Notes: a model not told the origin generated them from the sequence alone. Positions 9,038-18,312 are shown, counted from the stretch's first letter. The stretch: 64,000 bases of DNA from Rhodocytophaga aerolata (GCF_030503435.1 NZ_JAUKPO010000005.1:186001-250000); one strand, 5' to 3'. Numbers and translations are program-made.

Positions 9038-9348
9038 TTTTGATAAGTAAAGTTTCACTCTTCGCTTGTATCTATCTCAAACAAATATAAACACCTTTTT
9101 TAATAGACTCTATGTAGTATACCAGGTAACTACAGCAATGCAATACATATCGTTATTCGCCTCTTCTTCACACAGGCAGGTAAGTGAATTTGTTGAAAAG
9201 ATATTTTATGATTTGTTGAATCTTATCATCAATGAATATACTGTTAATAAAAGCATTGTTTTACCTTTTCATTTATACATATTTACTGCCTGCACGTTAA
9301 AGTAATGCCTGGAGCGTAGCGTAACAAGAGTCCCGGGTAGAATTATGT
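9038..9348. other. AT-rich intergenic region between divergent genes
   Basis: This separates the minus-strand acyl-CoA dehydrogenase from the plus-strand metallophosphoesterase and must hold both promoters. It is strongly AT-rich. I see no convincing operator, RNA gene or coding sequence; an open frame at 9066-9305 has no protein-like composition. Confidence 0.5.
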
Positions 9349-11217
9349 ATGAATTCTGACAAACAACCTATCAGCCACGGTAATATTGAATTTACCAAAC
9401 AAGAAATGGTGAATTGGTACGACCCGCGCCAGCTTTTCCACACCGCTATCAGGGTATTGCTCTCCTCTGTTTTTAGCACCTATGCAGATAAGCGGGAATC
9501 GTTTGCGAATACAGGTGAAGAAATGGCTTATACCCTGGGAAACAAAGAAGACGTATGGCTCGACTACATAGCAGACCTGGGAGATGGCTGGAATCCAACC
9601 TATACTACCGCTTACCTGCTTGCCCAGGAAAAACTGGTCATTGATCAGACCATTCTCCCAAGAGGCGACGCACTCGTCATGGGAGGCGATCAGGTATATC
9701 CTACTTCCAGCCGGGAAGAGTACCACAACCGTATGTGGGGGCCATATGAATGTGCATTTCTGCGCGACAGATGTACAGGTGCACATCCACAATTGTATGC
9801 CATTCCCGGCAACCACGACTGGTATGATGGATTAAATAACTTTTTGAAGTTTTTTTGCCAGCAACGCCGAATGGGGGGCTGGCAAACTAAACAACACCGG
9901 AGTTATTTTGCTTTGAAGCTTACCCCTACTTGCTGGCTTTGGGGAATAGACATTCAGCTAAACTCAGATATTGATAAACCTCAACTGAATTATTTTAAAT
10001 CCATTGCCATCAAGCAGATGAAAGAGGGAGACCATGTTATTCTCTGTACAGCAGAACCTGCCTGGGTAAATTCCGATAAAAAAGCCTCCAAAGAACGATA
10101 TGAAAAGTTAGCCTATTTCCGCAGATCAAACATTGATAAAATAGAGTATACCGAACTGGTTGAAGGACAGGAAACAGCAAAAACCAGAAACTTGCATCTG
10201 GTGCTGATTTTATCTGGCGATTTGCACCACTATGCCAGATATATTCATTTAGTTGAAGGCCAACCAGAAACCTACCACATTACCGCTGGCGGTGGGGGTA
10301 CCTTTTTACATGCTACTCATAACTTACCCGATGCCATTACCTGGCACAATAAACACAGCCGTAAAAATGAGCAATTTGTATTGGCCAAAAGTTTTCCTGA
10401 TAAAACAACGTCAAAGGCGTTAGTCTGGCTCAATCTCTTATTTCCACTGAAAAACTTGTATTTCAGTTTTTTTCTGGGTTTTGTGTATATGTTTTTAGGT
10501 TGGGTTCTGCAAAGCTCCAGTATTTTGTACGGAAACAATTTCATTATTAGCCAGAGTTTATTTAAAAACCTGGCTACAACCACAGATCTTTCGCGGATGG
10601 TAGTTCTGTTCCTGAATGTACTCTGGTTTAATCCGGCAGCTCTGCTGGTAATTGCCTTGCTGGTTGGTGGATTTACCCGCTTTGCCGACACCCATTCTGC
10701 TTATAACAAGGTGCCGGTAATTTTGCTGGGATTTTTTCATGGATTGCTTCACGTATTACTGGCCTTTGTCGTGATATGGCTATACAGCAACTTAAATGAT
10801 TTTCTCCATACCGCCATTCTTCTGCCCAACTTACTGAATCTACTTCCGTTTTTGGGCGGTGTCGTGCTGATGTATGGCATTGGAGGAATCATGGGGGGAT
10901 TTCTTACGGGTTTTTACCTGATTGTGGCAAACTTACTGCTGAAAGTACACGACAATGAAGCCTTCTCAGCATTTCATCATCAGGATTATAAAAATTTCCT
11001 GCGTATTCGTGTGTCTTCTGACACAATTACTATTTATCCTATTGGTGTTAAGCATGTACCCAAACAATGGAAAGAGGGAACAACTATAACCTCCCCATCT
11101 TTATTTGAACCGGCAAACACCGGAAAAGACCCATTGTATGAACTAATTGAAGAACCTATTACCATCAAACTTATTAAACAAGGTAAATCAACTATTACCC
11201 CGGTGGTTAAAACATAA
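9349..11217 (+). CDS. Membrane-anchored calcineurin-like metallophosphoesterase
   Basis: 622 aa. An N-terminal phosphoesterase domain (about 50-340) shows the metal motifs in order: YIADLGDGW (replacing the usual DxH), VMGGDQVYP, IPGNHDWYDGL, SGDLHHYARY and ITAGGGGTFLHAT. The C-terminal half has about five transmembrane helices (near 360-380, 415-440, 450-475, 485-510, 520-540) followed by a hydrophilic tail of about 80 residues. The catalytic domain therefore sits at the inner membrane, probably on the cytoplasmic side because there is no signal peptide. The substrate is unknown; phosphodiesters, phospholipid heads or nucleotides are all possible. Start ATG at 9349. A terminator hairpin follows at 11238. 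Confidence 0.8.
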   Translation: MNSDKQPISHGNIEFTKQEMVNWYDPRQLFHTAIRVLLSSVFSTYADKRESFANTGEEMAYTLGNKEDVWLDYIADLGDGWNPTYTTAYLLAQEKLVIDQTILPRGDALVMGGDQVYPTSSREEYHNRMWGPYECAFLRDRCTGAHPQLYAIPGNHDWYDGLNNFLKFFCQQRRMGGWQTKQHRSYFALKLTPTCWLWGIDIQLNSDIDKPQLNYFKSIAIKQMKEGDHVILCTAEPAWVNSDKKASKERYEKLAYFRRSNIDKIEYTELVEGQETAKTRNLHLVLILSGDLHHYARYIHLVEGQPETYHITAGGGGTFLHATHNLPDAITWHNKHSRKNEQFVLAKSFPDKTTSKALVWLNLLFPLKNLYFSFFLGFVYMFLGWVLQSSSILYGNNFIISQSLFKNLATTTDLSRMVVLFLNVLWFNPAALLVIALLVGGFTRFADTHSAYNKVPVILLGFFHGLLHVLLAFVVIWLYSNLNDFLHTAILLPNLLNLLPFLGGVVLMYGIGGIMGGFLTGFYLIVANLLLKVHDNEAFSAFHHQDYKNFLRIRVSSDTITIYPIGVKHVPKQWKEGTTITSPSLFEPANTGKDPLYELIEEPITIKLIKQGKSTITPVVKT

Positions 11218-11237
11218 GTATAGATGTAGTAAAATCA

Positions 11238-11274
11238 AAACACCTCACTGGTTCAAAAAGCCAATGAGGTGTTT
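11238..11274. terminator. Bidirectional hairpin terminator
   Basis: Ten-bp perfect arms (11238-11247 and 11265-11274) plus three further inner pairs around a 9-base loop, between convergent genes. The A-run before it gives a U-tract for the leftward transcript. Confidence 0.7.
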
Positions 11275-11312
11275 GCAGGTAGTGAATTATATTCTGGTAC
11301 TGGAGTATATTG

Positions 11313-12407
11313 TTAGAACCGAACACCAAAACTAAGGGCATTTAACTCAGGTCCGCGGCCATCGACAAATAAGGAATTGAGGTCGTATTTCACAAACAAA
11401 TTAATATCTCCAATGCCTACCTGCCCTACTAAGCCATATCTTAGGTTATTGAGGTAGAAATTATCCCGTTCGTGCTCTTTGCGCTTCCCATTATCAAAGT
11501 ACATAATTTTGGAATAACTATGTATCCGGTAGCCAACATAGCCACCCACGCCAATCCGGAACTTCGCATTGTCCCGGGGTCCAAAGTTGAGCATAGGCAT
11601 TACCGGTAAACTTACATACCAAACAGTCAGCTTACTTTTTCTCAGATCCCGGGAAGCATCGGCAAATTCCACCGCTTCAGGGCCTCTTTGTATTTGTACA
11701 TCCTGGTTGAACATGAAGTTATTGGCAGAAAACTCCAGTCCATATTTTAGGTACAGCGGGCTTTTGCGGCCTCCAATGCGAGTGCGGAACTCATTGCCCA
11801 CTGCAATATAGCGTGACCCAAGTGGCCGTAGTCCGTATGCAGCATTGTTTTCGTCGGGAAAACGGTCTTTCTCCAGGTAGTTGTTCAGGCCCAGGTCAAA
11901 TACAAATTCATTGTCTGTACGCCTGGAAGATTTATTACTGCGGCGTTCCCACTTATCTTTATTGCGTTCAGAATATTCCCTGGGTTTGCTGCGGGTACGG
12001 ATAGTAACCGTTGTGGAATCATTTTCCGTAATAGTTACTTCATCGGTTTCTCCGCCTACTCTTACCCGGAAAGTTACCTCTGTTTCATTGTCTTTATCTT
12101 TTACCGTCACATGGCCATCTTTGATATCTACCTGGTTGCCATCTACCACAAAGCTGGTATCTTTCCTGCCTGCTCCAGTCTGTGTGGCTTCCGATACGGC
12201 TATTACCTGGCGAAGCAATGAATTAAAGTCATAATTTTTCAACTTGCTCAGTTCTTCTTTGTCTTCAGAATAAATGACAATCCGGGTATTCTTACCAAAA
12301 AGAATAACAATGGAGTCGTTTTCGGGAATGTGTACCGGATTGGATTTACTAAAACTTGCGCTGCTCATTCCCAGAACCAGGGCTATCAGTAGGTATATGC
12401 GTTTCAT
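11313..12407 (-). CDS. Outer-membrane beta-barrel protein, probably end gene of the sigma-factor operon
   Basis: About 364 aa from the ATG at 12405-12407 (MKRIYLLIALVLG, a signal peptide); the longer frame only adds seven residues before it. The N-terminal ~120 residues are hydrophilic and rich in charged residues and T/D (DGNQVDIKDGHVTVKDKDNE). The second half shows alternating aromatic/hydrophobic strands ending in YDLNSLFVDG and a terminal Phe (LSFGVRF), as expected of a barrel recognised by BAM. It follows the ECF sigma factor and the anti-sigma-like gene on the same strand, after a 178-bp gap. It may be an envelope-stress or porin-like protein; no specific ligand is visible. Confidence 0.65.
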   Translation of the reverse strand: MKRIYLLIALVLGMSSASFSKSNPVHIPENDSIVILFGKNTRIVIYSEDKEELSKLKNYDFNSLLRQVIAVSEATQTGAGRKDTSFVVDGNQVDIKDGHVTVKDKDNETEVTFRVRVGGETDEVTITENDSTTVTIRTRSKPREYSERNKDKWERRSNKSSRRTDNEFVFDLGLNNYLEKDRFPDENNAAYGLRPLGSRYIAVGNEFRTRIGGRKSPLYLKYGLEFSANNFMFNQDVQIQRGPEAVEFADASRDLRKSKLTVWYVSLPVMPMLNFGPRDNAKFRIGVGGYVGYRIHSYSKIMYFDNGKRKEHERDNFYLNNLRYGLVGQVGIGDINLFVKYDLNSLFVDGRGPELNALSFGVRF

Positions 12408-12585
12408 GTGAGTATAATTTATTTTCAAGGCTACATGGAATGGCTGGTGTTATGTATCAGGCCTGAATACGCTTCATTTCTGGCCATTTCATGTCTGTTA
12501 ATCAATTGAATGGTTTATAAAAAATTATCTGCTGATACTTTCAATGTTTTGCGCATGAACAGTTGAAACTTCACGTATTTATGGG

Positions 12586-13452
12586 TTATTGTTTTTCGTT
12601 GGATTGATTGTTGGAGGCCTTATCTTTTACATAAGCAACAATGGTTTCAGGCCGTATACCTAGCTCATCAAAATCCCCTTTCTTTATTTTTTTCAAGGTG
12701 CTGAAGAATTTTCCGGCTCTGCTTTTTTTCTGAACTTCTCCGGTTTCTTCTGTCAGCATTTCCTCTTCATATTCTTCCGGTTCTTCTTCCAGATTTACTG
12801 TTACTACAAGGGTGGTACTTTCTTTTTCCACCAAAGAAGATGGCGTAACTAGGGATGGTTGTTTCTCCTTTTCTAGCTGGGCTACCGTGTTTTCTAAAGA
12901 TGTAATAGCTGGGTTAAGGGTTTTCTTTGGTTCAGCTTCTTTTATTACCGGCTGAGTAAGTTTATTTTTCTCAGGTATATTTCTCTCCGCTGGACGGGTA
13001 GCTATCTTCTTGCGATCGCCTTCATTCTTCCCGACAGCTGCTTTTTCAGGGTTTTGTATTTTAGCTGCCTCTTCCTGCATTGCTATGTGCCCTTCTGTTT
13101 CCTTATTTTCTGGCAGCAGATTCGCTTGGTCTTTCGCAGCAGGCGTATCTGGTGTTGTAGCTCTTGTCTTCTGTTGCCCATCTTTCACTTGTTCAGTGGT
13201 AGCAAGTCCGGTAGGATTTCGTGTGCCGGCTGTTTGCTGGTGCAGTAGCCATACACTAACTACGAGCAAGGCAATAGCTGCTGCAGCCGCATACGGAAAC
13301 CAGAATATGGCTTTATTTTTTTTTCTGGGCTTTTGAGATAGTCCTTTTTCCAGGGCTTGCCAGGCATTTTCCGAAGGAGAGCCTTCCAGGTTGCCTAGTT
13401 TCTGGGCGAAGAGATTATCTATTGGATGTTCTTTATTATTCTTGTATCTCAT
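12586..13452 (-). CDS. Single-pass membrane protein, anti-sigma-factor-like
   Basis: About 288 aa from the ATG at 13450-13452 (MRYKNNKEHPIDNLFAQKL); a GTG 18 bp upstream is the alternative. A short cytoplasmic N-terminus containing PIDNLFAQKLGNLEGSPSENAWQALEKGL (an arrangement common in Bacteroidota anti-sigma-like proteins) precedes one transmembrane helix at about residues 55-75 (PYAAAAAIALLVVSVWLL). A long Lys/Glu/Pro/Thr-rich, presumably periplasmic, low-complexity region follows. It lies 66 bp downstream of the ECF sigma gene, so it probably binds or modulates that sigma factor. The function is inferred from topology and position. Confidence 0.6.
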   Translation of the reverse strand: MRYKNNKEHPIDNLFAQKLGNLEGSPSENAWQALEKGLSQKPRKKNKAIFWFPYAAAAAIALLVVSVWLLHQQTAGTRNPTGLATTEQVKDGQQKTRATTPDTPAAKDQANLLPENKETEGHIAMQEEAAKIQNPEKAAVGKNEGDRKKIATRPAERNIPEKNKLTQPVIKEAEPKKTLNPAITSLENTVAQLEKEKQPSLVTPSSLVEKESTTLVVTVNLEEEPEEYEEEMLTEETGEVQKKSRAGKFFSTLKKIKKGDFDELGIRPETIVAYVKDKASNNQSNEKQ

Positions 13453-13518
13453 AGTCGTATATTTTTTCACAGCCTTTGTAATCTACCCATCCGGCTGCGG
13501 GTTAGTTAATCTCGTATA

Positions 13519-14136
13519 TTATCTGGCAGCTACCCCAGCTTTTGGCAATTTATAGCCGGTCTTTTCGTCTGCCGTTTTTTTTTCTATTTCCTGCAAATAC
13601 TGCTGCAACAAGGCCCTTGCCCGGCTTAATTGCGACTTGGAAGTATTTTCGCTGATCTGCAGCATTTCTGCAATTTCTTTGTGCGAATAGCCTTCTATGG
13701 CATATAAGTTAAACACGGTTTTGTATCCATGCGGTAATTGTTGCACTAGTTTCAACAGATCTTCTGCCTCCAGGCCGGTATAGGCTTCTGTATTGATTTC
13801 TTTGTGATATTCTGCCTTTTCAATTTCTACTTCCAGGTAGATGCTTTTGTTTTTACGGATATAGCCCAGGGCTTCGTTTACCATTACCCGTCTAAGCCAT
13901 CCCTCAAAGCTGCCTTCGTGCTTATACTGCCCAATTTTATCGAACACCCGCATAAAGCCACTGATCAATATATCTTCTGCTTCAAATTGACTATTGACAT
14001 AGCGCATACAGATCCCCATCATTTTTCTGGAATATTTGTTATAAATCTCCCGCTGAGCAATAGCATCTCCTTTCTGGCAAGCCCGGATCAGTTTTTCTTC
14101 AGTATCGGATTTATATATGTAAAAATTCCAGTTCAT
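13519..14136 (-). CDS. ECF-family RNA polymerase sigma factor
   Basis: 205 aa. Sigma region 2 is at about 25-95 (YNKYSRKMMGICMRYV, EDILISGFMRVFDKIGQY, FEGWLRRVMVNEAL) and region 4 at about 125-180 (LPHGYKTVFNLYAIEGYSHKEIAEML, ISENTSKSQLSRARALLQ), with no region 1.1 or 3. It redirects RNA polymerase to a small regulon. It is first gene of a probable operon with the anti-sigma-like protein and the beta-barrel protein, which points to an envelope-sensing circuit. A long hairpin lies just upstream (14251-14304) but belongs to the preceding operon. Confidence 0.9.
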   Translation of the reverse strand: MNWNFYIYKSDTEEKLIRACQKGDAIAQREIYNKYSRKMMGICMRYVNSQFEAEDILISGFMRVFDKIGQYKHEGSFEGWLRRVMVNEALGYIRKNKSIYLEVEIEKAEYHKEINTEAYTGLEAEDLLKLVQQLPHGYKTVFNLYAIEGYSHKEIAEMLQISENTSKSQLSRARALLQQYLQEIEKKTADEKTGYKLPKAGVAAR

Positions 14137-14250
14137 TGATTATCGTTTTCAAAAAGGTAGATGCAAGTCTGTGAACACACGTTGCACGAAGTTGAAAAAA
14201 ATTTACAAGTTTTTGCAATTCTCTGCTTTCTTACTGAAACACAAAGAAGT

Positions 14251-14304
14251 ATAAACCAAAAAACCTGTTAGATAAGATTAAATCTAACAGGTTTTTTGGT
14301 TTAT
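14251..14304. terminator. Very long perfect hairpin terminator
   Basis: Twenty-three-bp perfect stem (14251-14273 with 14282-14304) and an 8-base loop, with T-runs in both arms. It lies 20 bp downstream of the lipoprotein stop on the minus strand and insulates the gpmI operon from the sigma-factor operon. Confidence 0.88.
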
Positions 14305-14323
14305 CAGCCGTAGTAAAAAACGT

Positions 14324-14986
14324 TTATAAGATTTTTGCCTCTATTTGGTACGGTACTTTATCGTTAAAAATCAGTTTTTGAAACCCTTTTATCTGGTAAG
14401 CTGAAATCTGCGGTTGCCCACTCGCATTGGTAATGCATTGTAAGCTGATCATTTTTTCGGATTCAAACAGGTAATTTTCCTGGCTGATACGTGCTTCAAG
14501 GGTTTTTATCTGCTGATTTTTCTCATCAAACGTCACTTTCAGGTAATCAATATCCGGATTTTCTCCTTCCCGGGGCCTGAATATGCGGATATTTTTGTCC
14601 TGTTCTTCTATATCAAAGCTTGCTTGCAAAGCCGGTTTACTGATATCTGCCTGAATAAAGAGTTCCAGCTCCCGTTGCCAGTCTATATTCTGTAAGGTTT
14701 GCTGTTCCTGCTTTTCACCAATAAGCACCTTTTTCTCTACAGCTGGGTTGAGGGAATCTAGTAAGGCTGTTTGATTACTGATAAAACCAGCGACATTCAC
14801 AAACTTTGAGGTACCTGAAGTATCCCGTACTGGCTCATCAATACAGCTAGACAAGAAGAAAAGGCTGATACACCCTATCAGCAAGCTCCCTGTTTTAGCA
14901 ATGCACAAGTGGCTAGCCTTAAGTAGCTCAAACCAATTCTTCCGTACACGGTCATTTAAAAACATATATTCCTGATTATCTGGCAT
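14324..14986 (-). CDS. Predicted lipoprotein of unknown function
   Basis: 220 aa. An unusually long N-terminus precedes a hydrophobic stretch and lipobox (LLIGCISLFFLSSC, Cys about residue 48), so it is probably exported and lipid-anchored; a shorter internal start is possible. The rest is a soluble domain with an alternating beta pattern (IDWQRELELFIQADISKP, DIDYLKVTFDEKNQQIKTLEARIS) resembling lipid- or ligand-binding barrels, but I do not recognise the family. Its start codon overlaps the gpmI stop by 11 bp, so the two genes are translationally coupled. Confidence 0.65.
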   Translation of the reverse strand: MPDNQEYMFLNDRVRKNWFELLKASHLCIAKTGSLLIGCISLFFLSSCIDEPVRDTSGTSKFVNVAGFISNQTALLDSLNPAVEKKVLIGEKQEQQTLQNIDWQRELELFIQADISKPALQASFDIEEQDKNIRIFRPREGENPDIDYLKVTFDEKNQQIKTLEARISQENYLFESEKMISLQCITNASGQPQISAYQIKGFQKLIFNDKVPYQIEAKIL

Positions 14987-16505
14987 CTACTAACACATCG
15001 CCGGACATTTCTTTGGGTATGGATATGCCCATGAGCGTAAGGATGGTGGGTGCCAGGTCGCCTAATTTTCCGTCTCTGATGGTTCCTTTGTAGTCCTTAT
15101 CTACCAGGATGCAAGGTACTAAATTAGTCGTATGTGCGGTGTTTGGCGTGCCATCTTCGTTAATCATCATATCAGAGTTGCCATGGTCGGCTATGATGAT
15201 GGAGGTGTAGCCATTTTCCAGGGCTGTTTGCACAACAGCCGAAGCGCAGGTGTCTACTGTTTCGCAGGCTTTTACAGCTGCTTCAAAAACGCCAGTATGT
15301 CCCACCATATCCGGGTTGGCAAAATTCAGGCATACAAAATCTACCTCTTTCTTTTGCAGTTCCGGAATAATGGCATCTTTAATCTCATAGGCGCTCATCT
15401 CTGGCTTTAAATCGTAGGTAGCTACTTTGGGAGAAGGGCACAACAGGCGTTTCTCTCCTTCAAAGGCTTCTTCGCGGCCACCTGAGAAAAAGAAGGTTAC
15501 ATGCGGATATTTTTCTGTTTCGGCAATCCGGATCTGTTTTTTTCCTGCTTTGGCCAGTACTTCACCCAGCGTGTTAGTTAAATTATCTTTATCGAAAATG
15601 ATATGCACGTTCTGGAAAGTATCATCGTAATTGGTCATGGTTACGTAATACAGGTTCAACTTGTGCATATCCTGTTCTGGAAAATCCTTCTGGGTAAGCA
15701 CCTCAGTAATTTCCCGGCCGCGGTCGGTACGGAAGTTAAAACAAAGCACCACATCGCCTTCTGCAATGGTAGCCAACGGTTGATTATTCGTATCGGTACA
15801 GATGATGGGCTTAATGAACTCATCCGTTACGCCGGCTTCGTAGGCTTTTTTCAGCGCAGCAATTCCATCCTGGGTTAATTCTCCCTGGCCTTTTACCATA
15901 GCATCGTAGGCTAACTTTACCCGTTCCCAGCGTTTATCGCGGTCCATAGCATAGTAGCGGCCAGTAATAGACGCTAATTTACCACCAGTTTTAGTTAAAT
16001 GGGCTTGCAGGTCTTGTAAGTAAGCTACACCTCCTTTGGGGTCTGTATCGCGGCCATCGGTAAAGGCATGTACAAAAACATCTTTCAATCCCTTATCGCT
16101 GGCAATAGAGCAGAGCGCCTTCAGGTGATTAATGTGCGAATGAACGCCTCCATCTGACACCAGGCCAATAAAATGCACTTTCTTACTGTTCTTTTTGGCA
16201 TGGTCCAGCGCTTCTAGCAGCACTGGTTCTTTATCCAGGGTATGTTCCTCGGCAGCTTTATTAATTTTTACCAGATCCTGGTACACTATACGGCCGGCGC
16301 CTATATTCATATGCCCTACTTCCGAATTTCCCATTTGTCCTTCTGGCAAGCCTACCGCTAGTGCCGAAGCTTGTAACTTGCTATGTGGATACTTGCCATA
16401 CAAGCTATCTATAAATGGGGTGTTTGCCTGATCGACAGCAGACACTTTTGGGTTGGTGGCAATTCCCCATCCATCCAAAATCATTAAAATAACTTTCCTG
16501 TTCAT
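14976..16505 (-). CDS. gpmI: 2,3-bisphosphoglycerate-independent phosphoglycerate mutase
   Basis: 509 aa, full family length. Interconverts 3- and 2-phosphoglycerate in glycolysis through a phosphoserine intermediate with two Mn ions. The N-terminal metal site is MILDGWG (Asp11), and the nucleophile is Ser61 in MGNSEVGHMNIGAGR. Further family motifs are HFIGLVSDGGVHSH, FTDGRDTDPKG, RYYAMDRDKRWER, NFRTDRGRE and, at the C-terminal metal site, NFANPDMVGHTG and IIADHGNSD. It is the first gene of a two-gene unit with the lipoprotein. A promoter -7 element is visible upstream at 16615-16622. Confidence 0.97.
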   Translation of the reverse strand: MNRKVILMILDGWGIATNPKVSAVDQANTPFIDSLYGKYPHSKLQASALAVGLPEGQMGNSEVGHMNIGAGRIVYQDLVKINKAAEEHTLDKEPVLLEALDHAKKNSKKVHFIGLVSDGGVHSHINHLKALCSIASDKGLKDVFVHAFTDGRDTDPKGGVAYLQDLQAHLTKTGGKLASITGRYYAMDRDKRWERVKLAYDAMVKGQGELTQDGIAALKKAYEAGVTDEFIKPIICTDTNNQPLATIAEGDVVLCFNFRTDRGREITEVLTQKDFPEQDMHKLNLYYVTMTNYDDTFQNVHIIFDKDNLTNTLGEVLAKAGKKQIRIAETEKYPHVTFFFSGGREEAFEGEKRLLCPSPKVATYDLKPEMSAYEIKDAIIPELQKKEVDFVCLNFANPDMVGHTGVFEAAVKACETVDTCASAVVQTALENGYTSIIIADHGNSDMMINEDGTPNTAHTTNLVPCILVDKDYKGTIRDGKLGDLAPTILTLMGISIPKEMSGDVLVDAR

Positions 16506-16614
16506 GTATATAAAAATTAGGTATAAAAGCTAACTATTCTTGTAAATCCTGTATATTCGAAGCTTTACGGTGGCTGACAGGCAAACAGCCATCTATTTAT
16601 TACGTAAAGCTCCG

Positions 16615-16622
16615 CAAATATA
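16615..16622 (-). promoter_or_regulatory. Bacteroidota -7 promoter element upstream of gpmI
   Basis: On the minus strand this reads TATATTTG, a perfect TAnnTTTG, about 110 bp before the gpmI start. The -33 element is not clear. The intergenic stretch 16506-16816 otherwise holds only the divergent promoters. Confidence 0.4.
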
Positions 16623-16816
16623 GTATAGGAAAACACCGGATAACAGCTATGTTCGTAAGATTATTTTGGCTGTTGGTCTAAAACCAGGGTATTAAATTAT
16701 TACAATTTCTTACTCACCGGGAGGTTTGGTTGAGTTAATGCCCGGGCAAAATTTATACTTAAAATTTTCTTTGGCATAGTTTTAGTAAATAATCTACCTG
16801 ATTTTGATTTTTATTT

Positions 16817-17236
16817 ATGATCAGACAACAAATGAAATATTTTTTACTTAGCCTGTTTTTTATCGGATTCATTTTCAGTTCATTTTCAGTAAAAGCCCAG
16901 AATGATGTGATGGGAGGAGCTAAAACTGCTTTGAAAGCCGGTAATTCCAGAGAACTGGCTAAATACTTTAACAGCAATATTGAGCTGATTATTGAAGCAG
17001 AAAATGTAGACTACGATAAAGTTAGCAAAACACAGGCAGAACTCATACTTAAAAATTTCTTCCAGAAATACCCAGCCAAAGATTTTAATTTTGGTCATCA
17101 GGGATCTTCGGAAGGTGGCCTGCAATACAGCACTGGTACGTATGTATCCGGAAACGGCTCATTTCTCGTGTATATTGTCCTTAAACAATTTGATGGCAGA
17201 TATATGATAGACCGGATAGACTTCCGGAACCAGTAA
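16817..17236 (+). CDS. DUF4783 family secreted protein
   Basis: 139 aa with a signal peptide (MKYFLLSLFFIGFIFSSFSVKAQ). The mature part of about 110 residues (AKTALKAGNSRELAKYFNSNIEL, LKNFFQKYPAKDFNFGHQGSS, GGLQYSTGTYVSGNGSFLVYIVLKQ) matches the small NTF2-like DUF4783 family, which in Bacteroidota is commonly found next to nadC. The exact role is unknown. A shorter start at the second Met (MKYFLL) gives a cleaner signal peptide. A strong terminator separates it from nadC. Confidence 0.75.
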   Translation: MIRQQMKYFLLSLFFIGFIFSSFSVKAQNDVMGGAKTALKAGNSRELAKYFNSNIELIIEAENVDYDKVSKTQAELILKNFFQKYPAKDFNFGHQGSSEGGLQYSTGTYVSGNGSFLVYIVLKQFDGRYMIDRIDFRNQ

Positions 17237-17260
17237 CTAAAGTTTCTAAAAAAAGGTATG

Positions 17261-17290
17261 AAGGCTATGCACTATTGCATAGCCTTTTTA
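17261..17290 (+). terminator. Rho-independent terminator before nadC
   Basis: Eleven-bp perfect stem (17261-17271 with 17276-17286), CTAT loop, then a T-run. It ends only 10 bp before the nadC start codon, so nadC must either be transcribed from a promoter inside or next to the hairpin or by read-through. Confidence 0.85.
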
Positions 17291-17296
17291 CTTTTG
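17289..17296 (+). promoter_or_regulatory. Candidate -7 element directly before nadC
   Basis: TACTTTTG fits TAnnTTTG. It would place the transcription start at or next to the nadC GTG at 17301, giving a leaderless message. It may instead be a chance product of the terminator U-tract, because no -33 element is evident. Confidence 0.3.
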
Positions 17297-17300
17297 TGCC

Positions 17301-18158
17301 GTGAAACCAGATTACCTGACTCCGGAAGCAATCCGGCAATTTATTACCCTGGCGCTACAGGAAGATGTAGGCGATGGGGATCACTCATCGCTGGCGGCTG
17401 TACCGGCCAATGCCAGCAACCGTGCCCGGCTACTTATTAAAGATACTGGCGTACTAGCCGGTATGGAACTGGCACAAGCCATATTTGCACAAGTAGACGC
17501 CAGTTTGCAAGTGCAGGTATTGCTACGTGATGGCAGCCCGGTGAAACCCGGTGATATTGGCCTTACGGTATCCGGCAATGCCCAGTCTATTCTGAAAGCA
17601 GAACGGCTGGTGCTTAATTGTATGCAACGCATGAGCGGAATTGCTACGTATACTAACCGCCTGGTAAAACTCATAGAAGGCACCGGGGCCAGCCTGCTGG
17701 ATACGCGTAAAACCACTCCCCTGTTCCGTATGATAGAGAAATGGGCTGTGGTCATAGGCGGTGGCCTTAATCACCGCTATGGCTTGTTTGATATGATTAT
17801 TCTCAAAGACAACCATGTAGATTATGCCGGAGGAATCAGGCAGGCGATTGAAGCAACCAACCGGTATTTAACCTCTACTAACAAAGACCTGAAAATTGTA
17901 ATTGAAACCCGCAACTTGCAGGAGGTGGAGGAAGTACTGGCTACAGGGAATGTATTCCGCATTATGCTGGATAATATGTCACCTGCTTTAATGAAACAAG
18001 CCGTTCAGCTGATTAATGGCCGCTATCCAACTGAAGCCTCCGGAGGTATTACCCTGGAAACGATCCGGGAGGTAGCTGAAAGTGGGGTAGATTTTATCTC
18101 AGTAGGTGCGCTAACGCATTCTATCAAAAGCCTGGATATTAGTTTGAAAGCCTATTAA
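17301..18158 (+). CDS. nadC: Nicotinate-nucleotide diphosphorylase (carboxylating)
   Basis: 285 aa. Quinolinate phosphoribosyltransferase, forming nicotinate mononucleotide from quinolinate and PRPP in NAD synthesis. Motifs: EDVGDGDHSS, ERLVLNCMQRMSGIAT, DTRKTTPLFRMIEKWAV, GGGLNHRYGLFDMIILKDNH, and IMLDNM and EASGGITLETI at the phosphate end of the barrel. Both the Arg/Lys substrate residues and the barrel length are as in the family. It starts with GTG, 10 bp after the terminator hairpin. No nadA or nadB is in view. Confidence 0.95.
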   Translation: MKPDYLTPEAIRQFITLALQEDVGDGDHSSLAAVPANASNRARLLIKDTGVLAGMELAQAIFAQVDASLQVQVLLRDGSPVKPGDIGLTVSGNAQSILKAERLVLNCMQRMSGIATYTNRLVKLIEGTGASLLDTRKTTPLFRMIEKWAVVIGGGLNHRYGLFDMIILKDNHVDYAGGIRQAIEATNRYLTSTNKDLKIVIETRNLQEVEEVLATGNVFRIMLDNMSPALMKQAVQLINGRYPTEASGGITLETIREVAESGVDFISVGALTHSIKSLDISLKAY

Positions 18159-18312
18159 TGTGCTTATCAGCTAATGGGTTGCTGTGTTGATGGACATACG
18201 CCTCTTTATCCTTTTTGGTAATCTTTATAATCTTTAGTTTTCTAATATTTATTAAGACTAGAGACTTATTCCTACATTTGCGGTCGCATTCGAAAAATAC
18301 TTGTTTTAACCA

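Noticed and set aside
9066-9305. Open frame of 79 codons in the AT-rich spacer
   Set aside because: Composition is not protein-like, and no domain or conserved pattern is visible.
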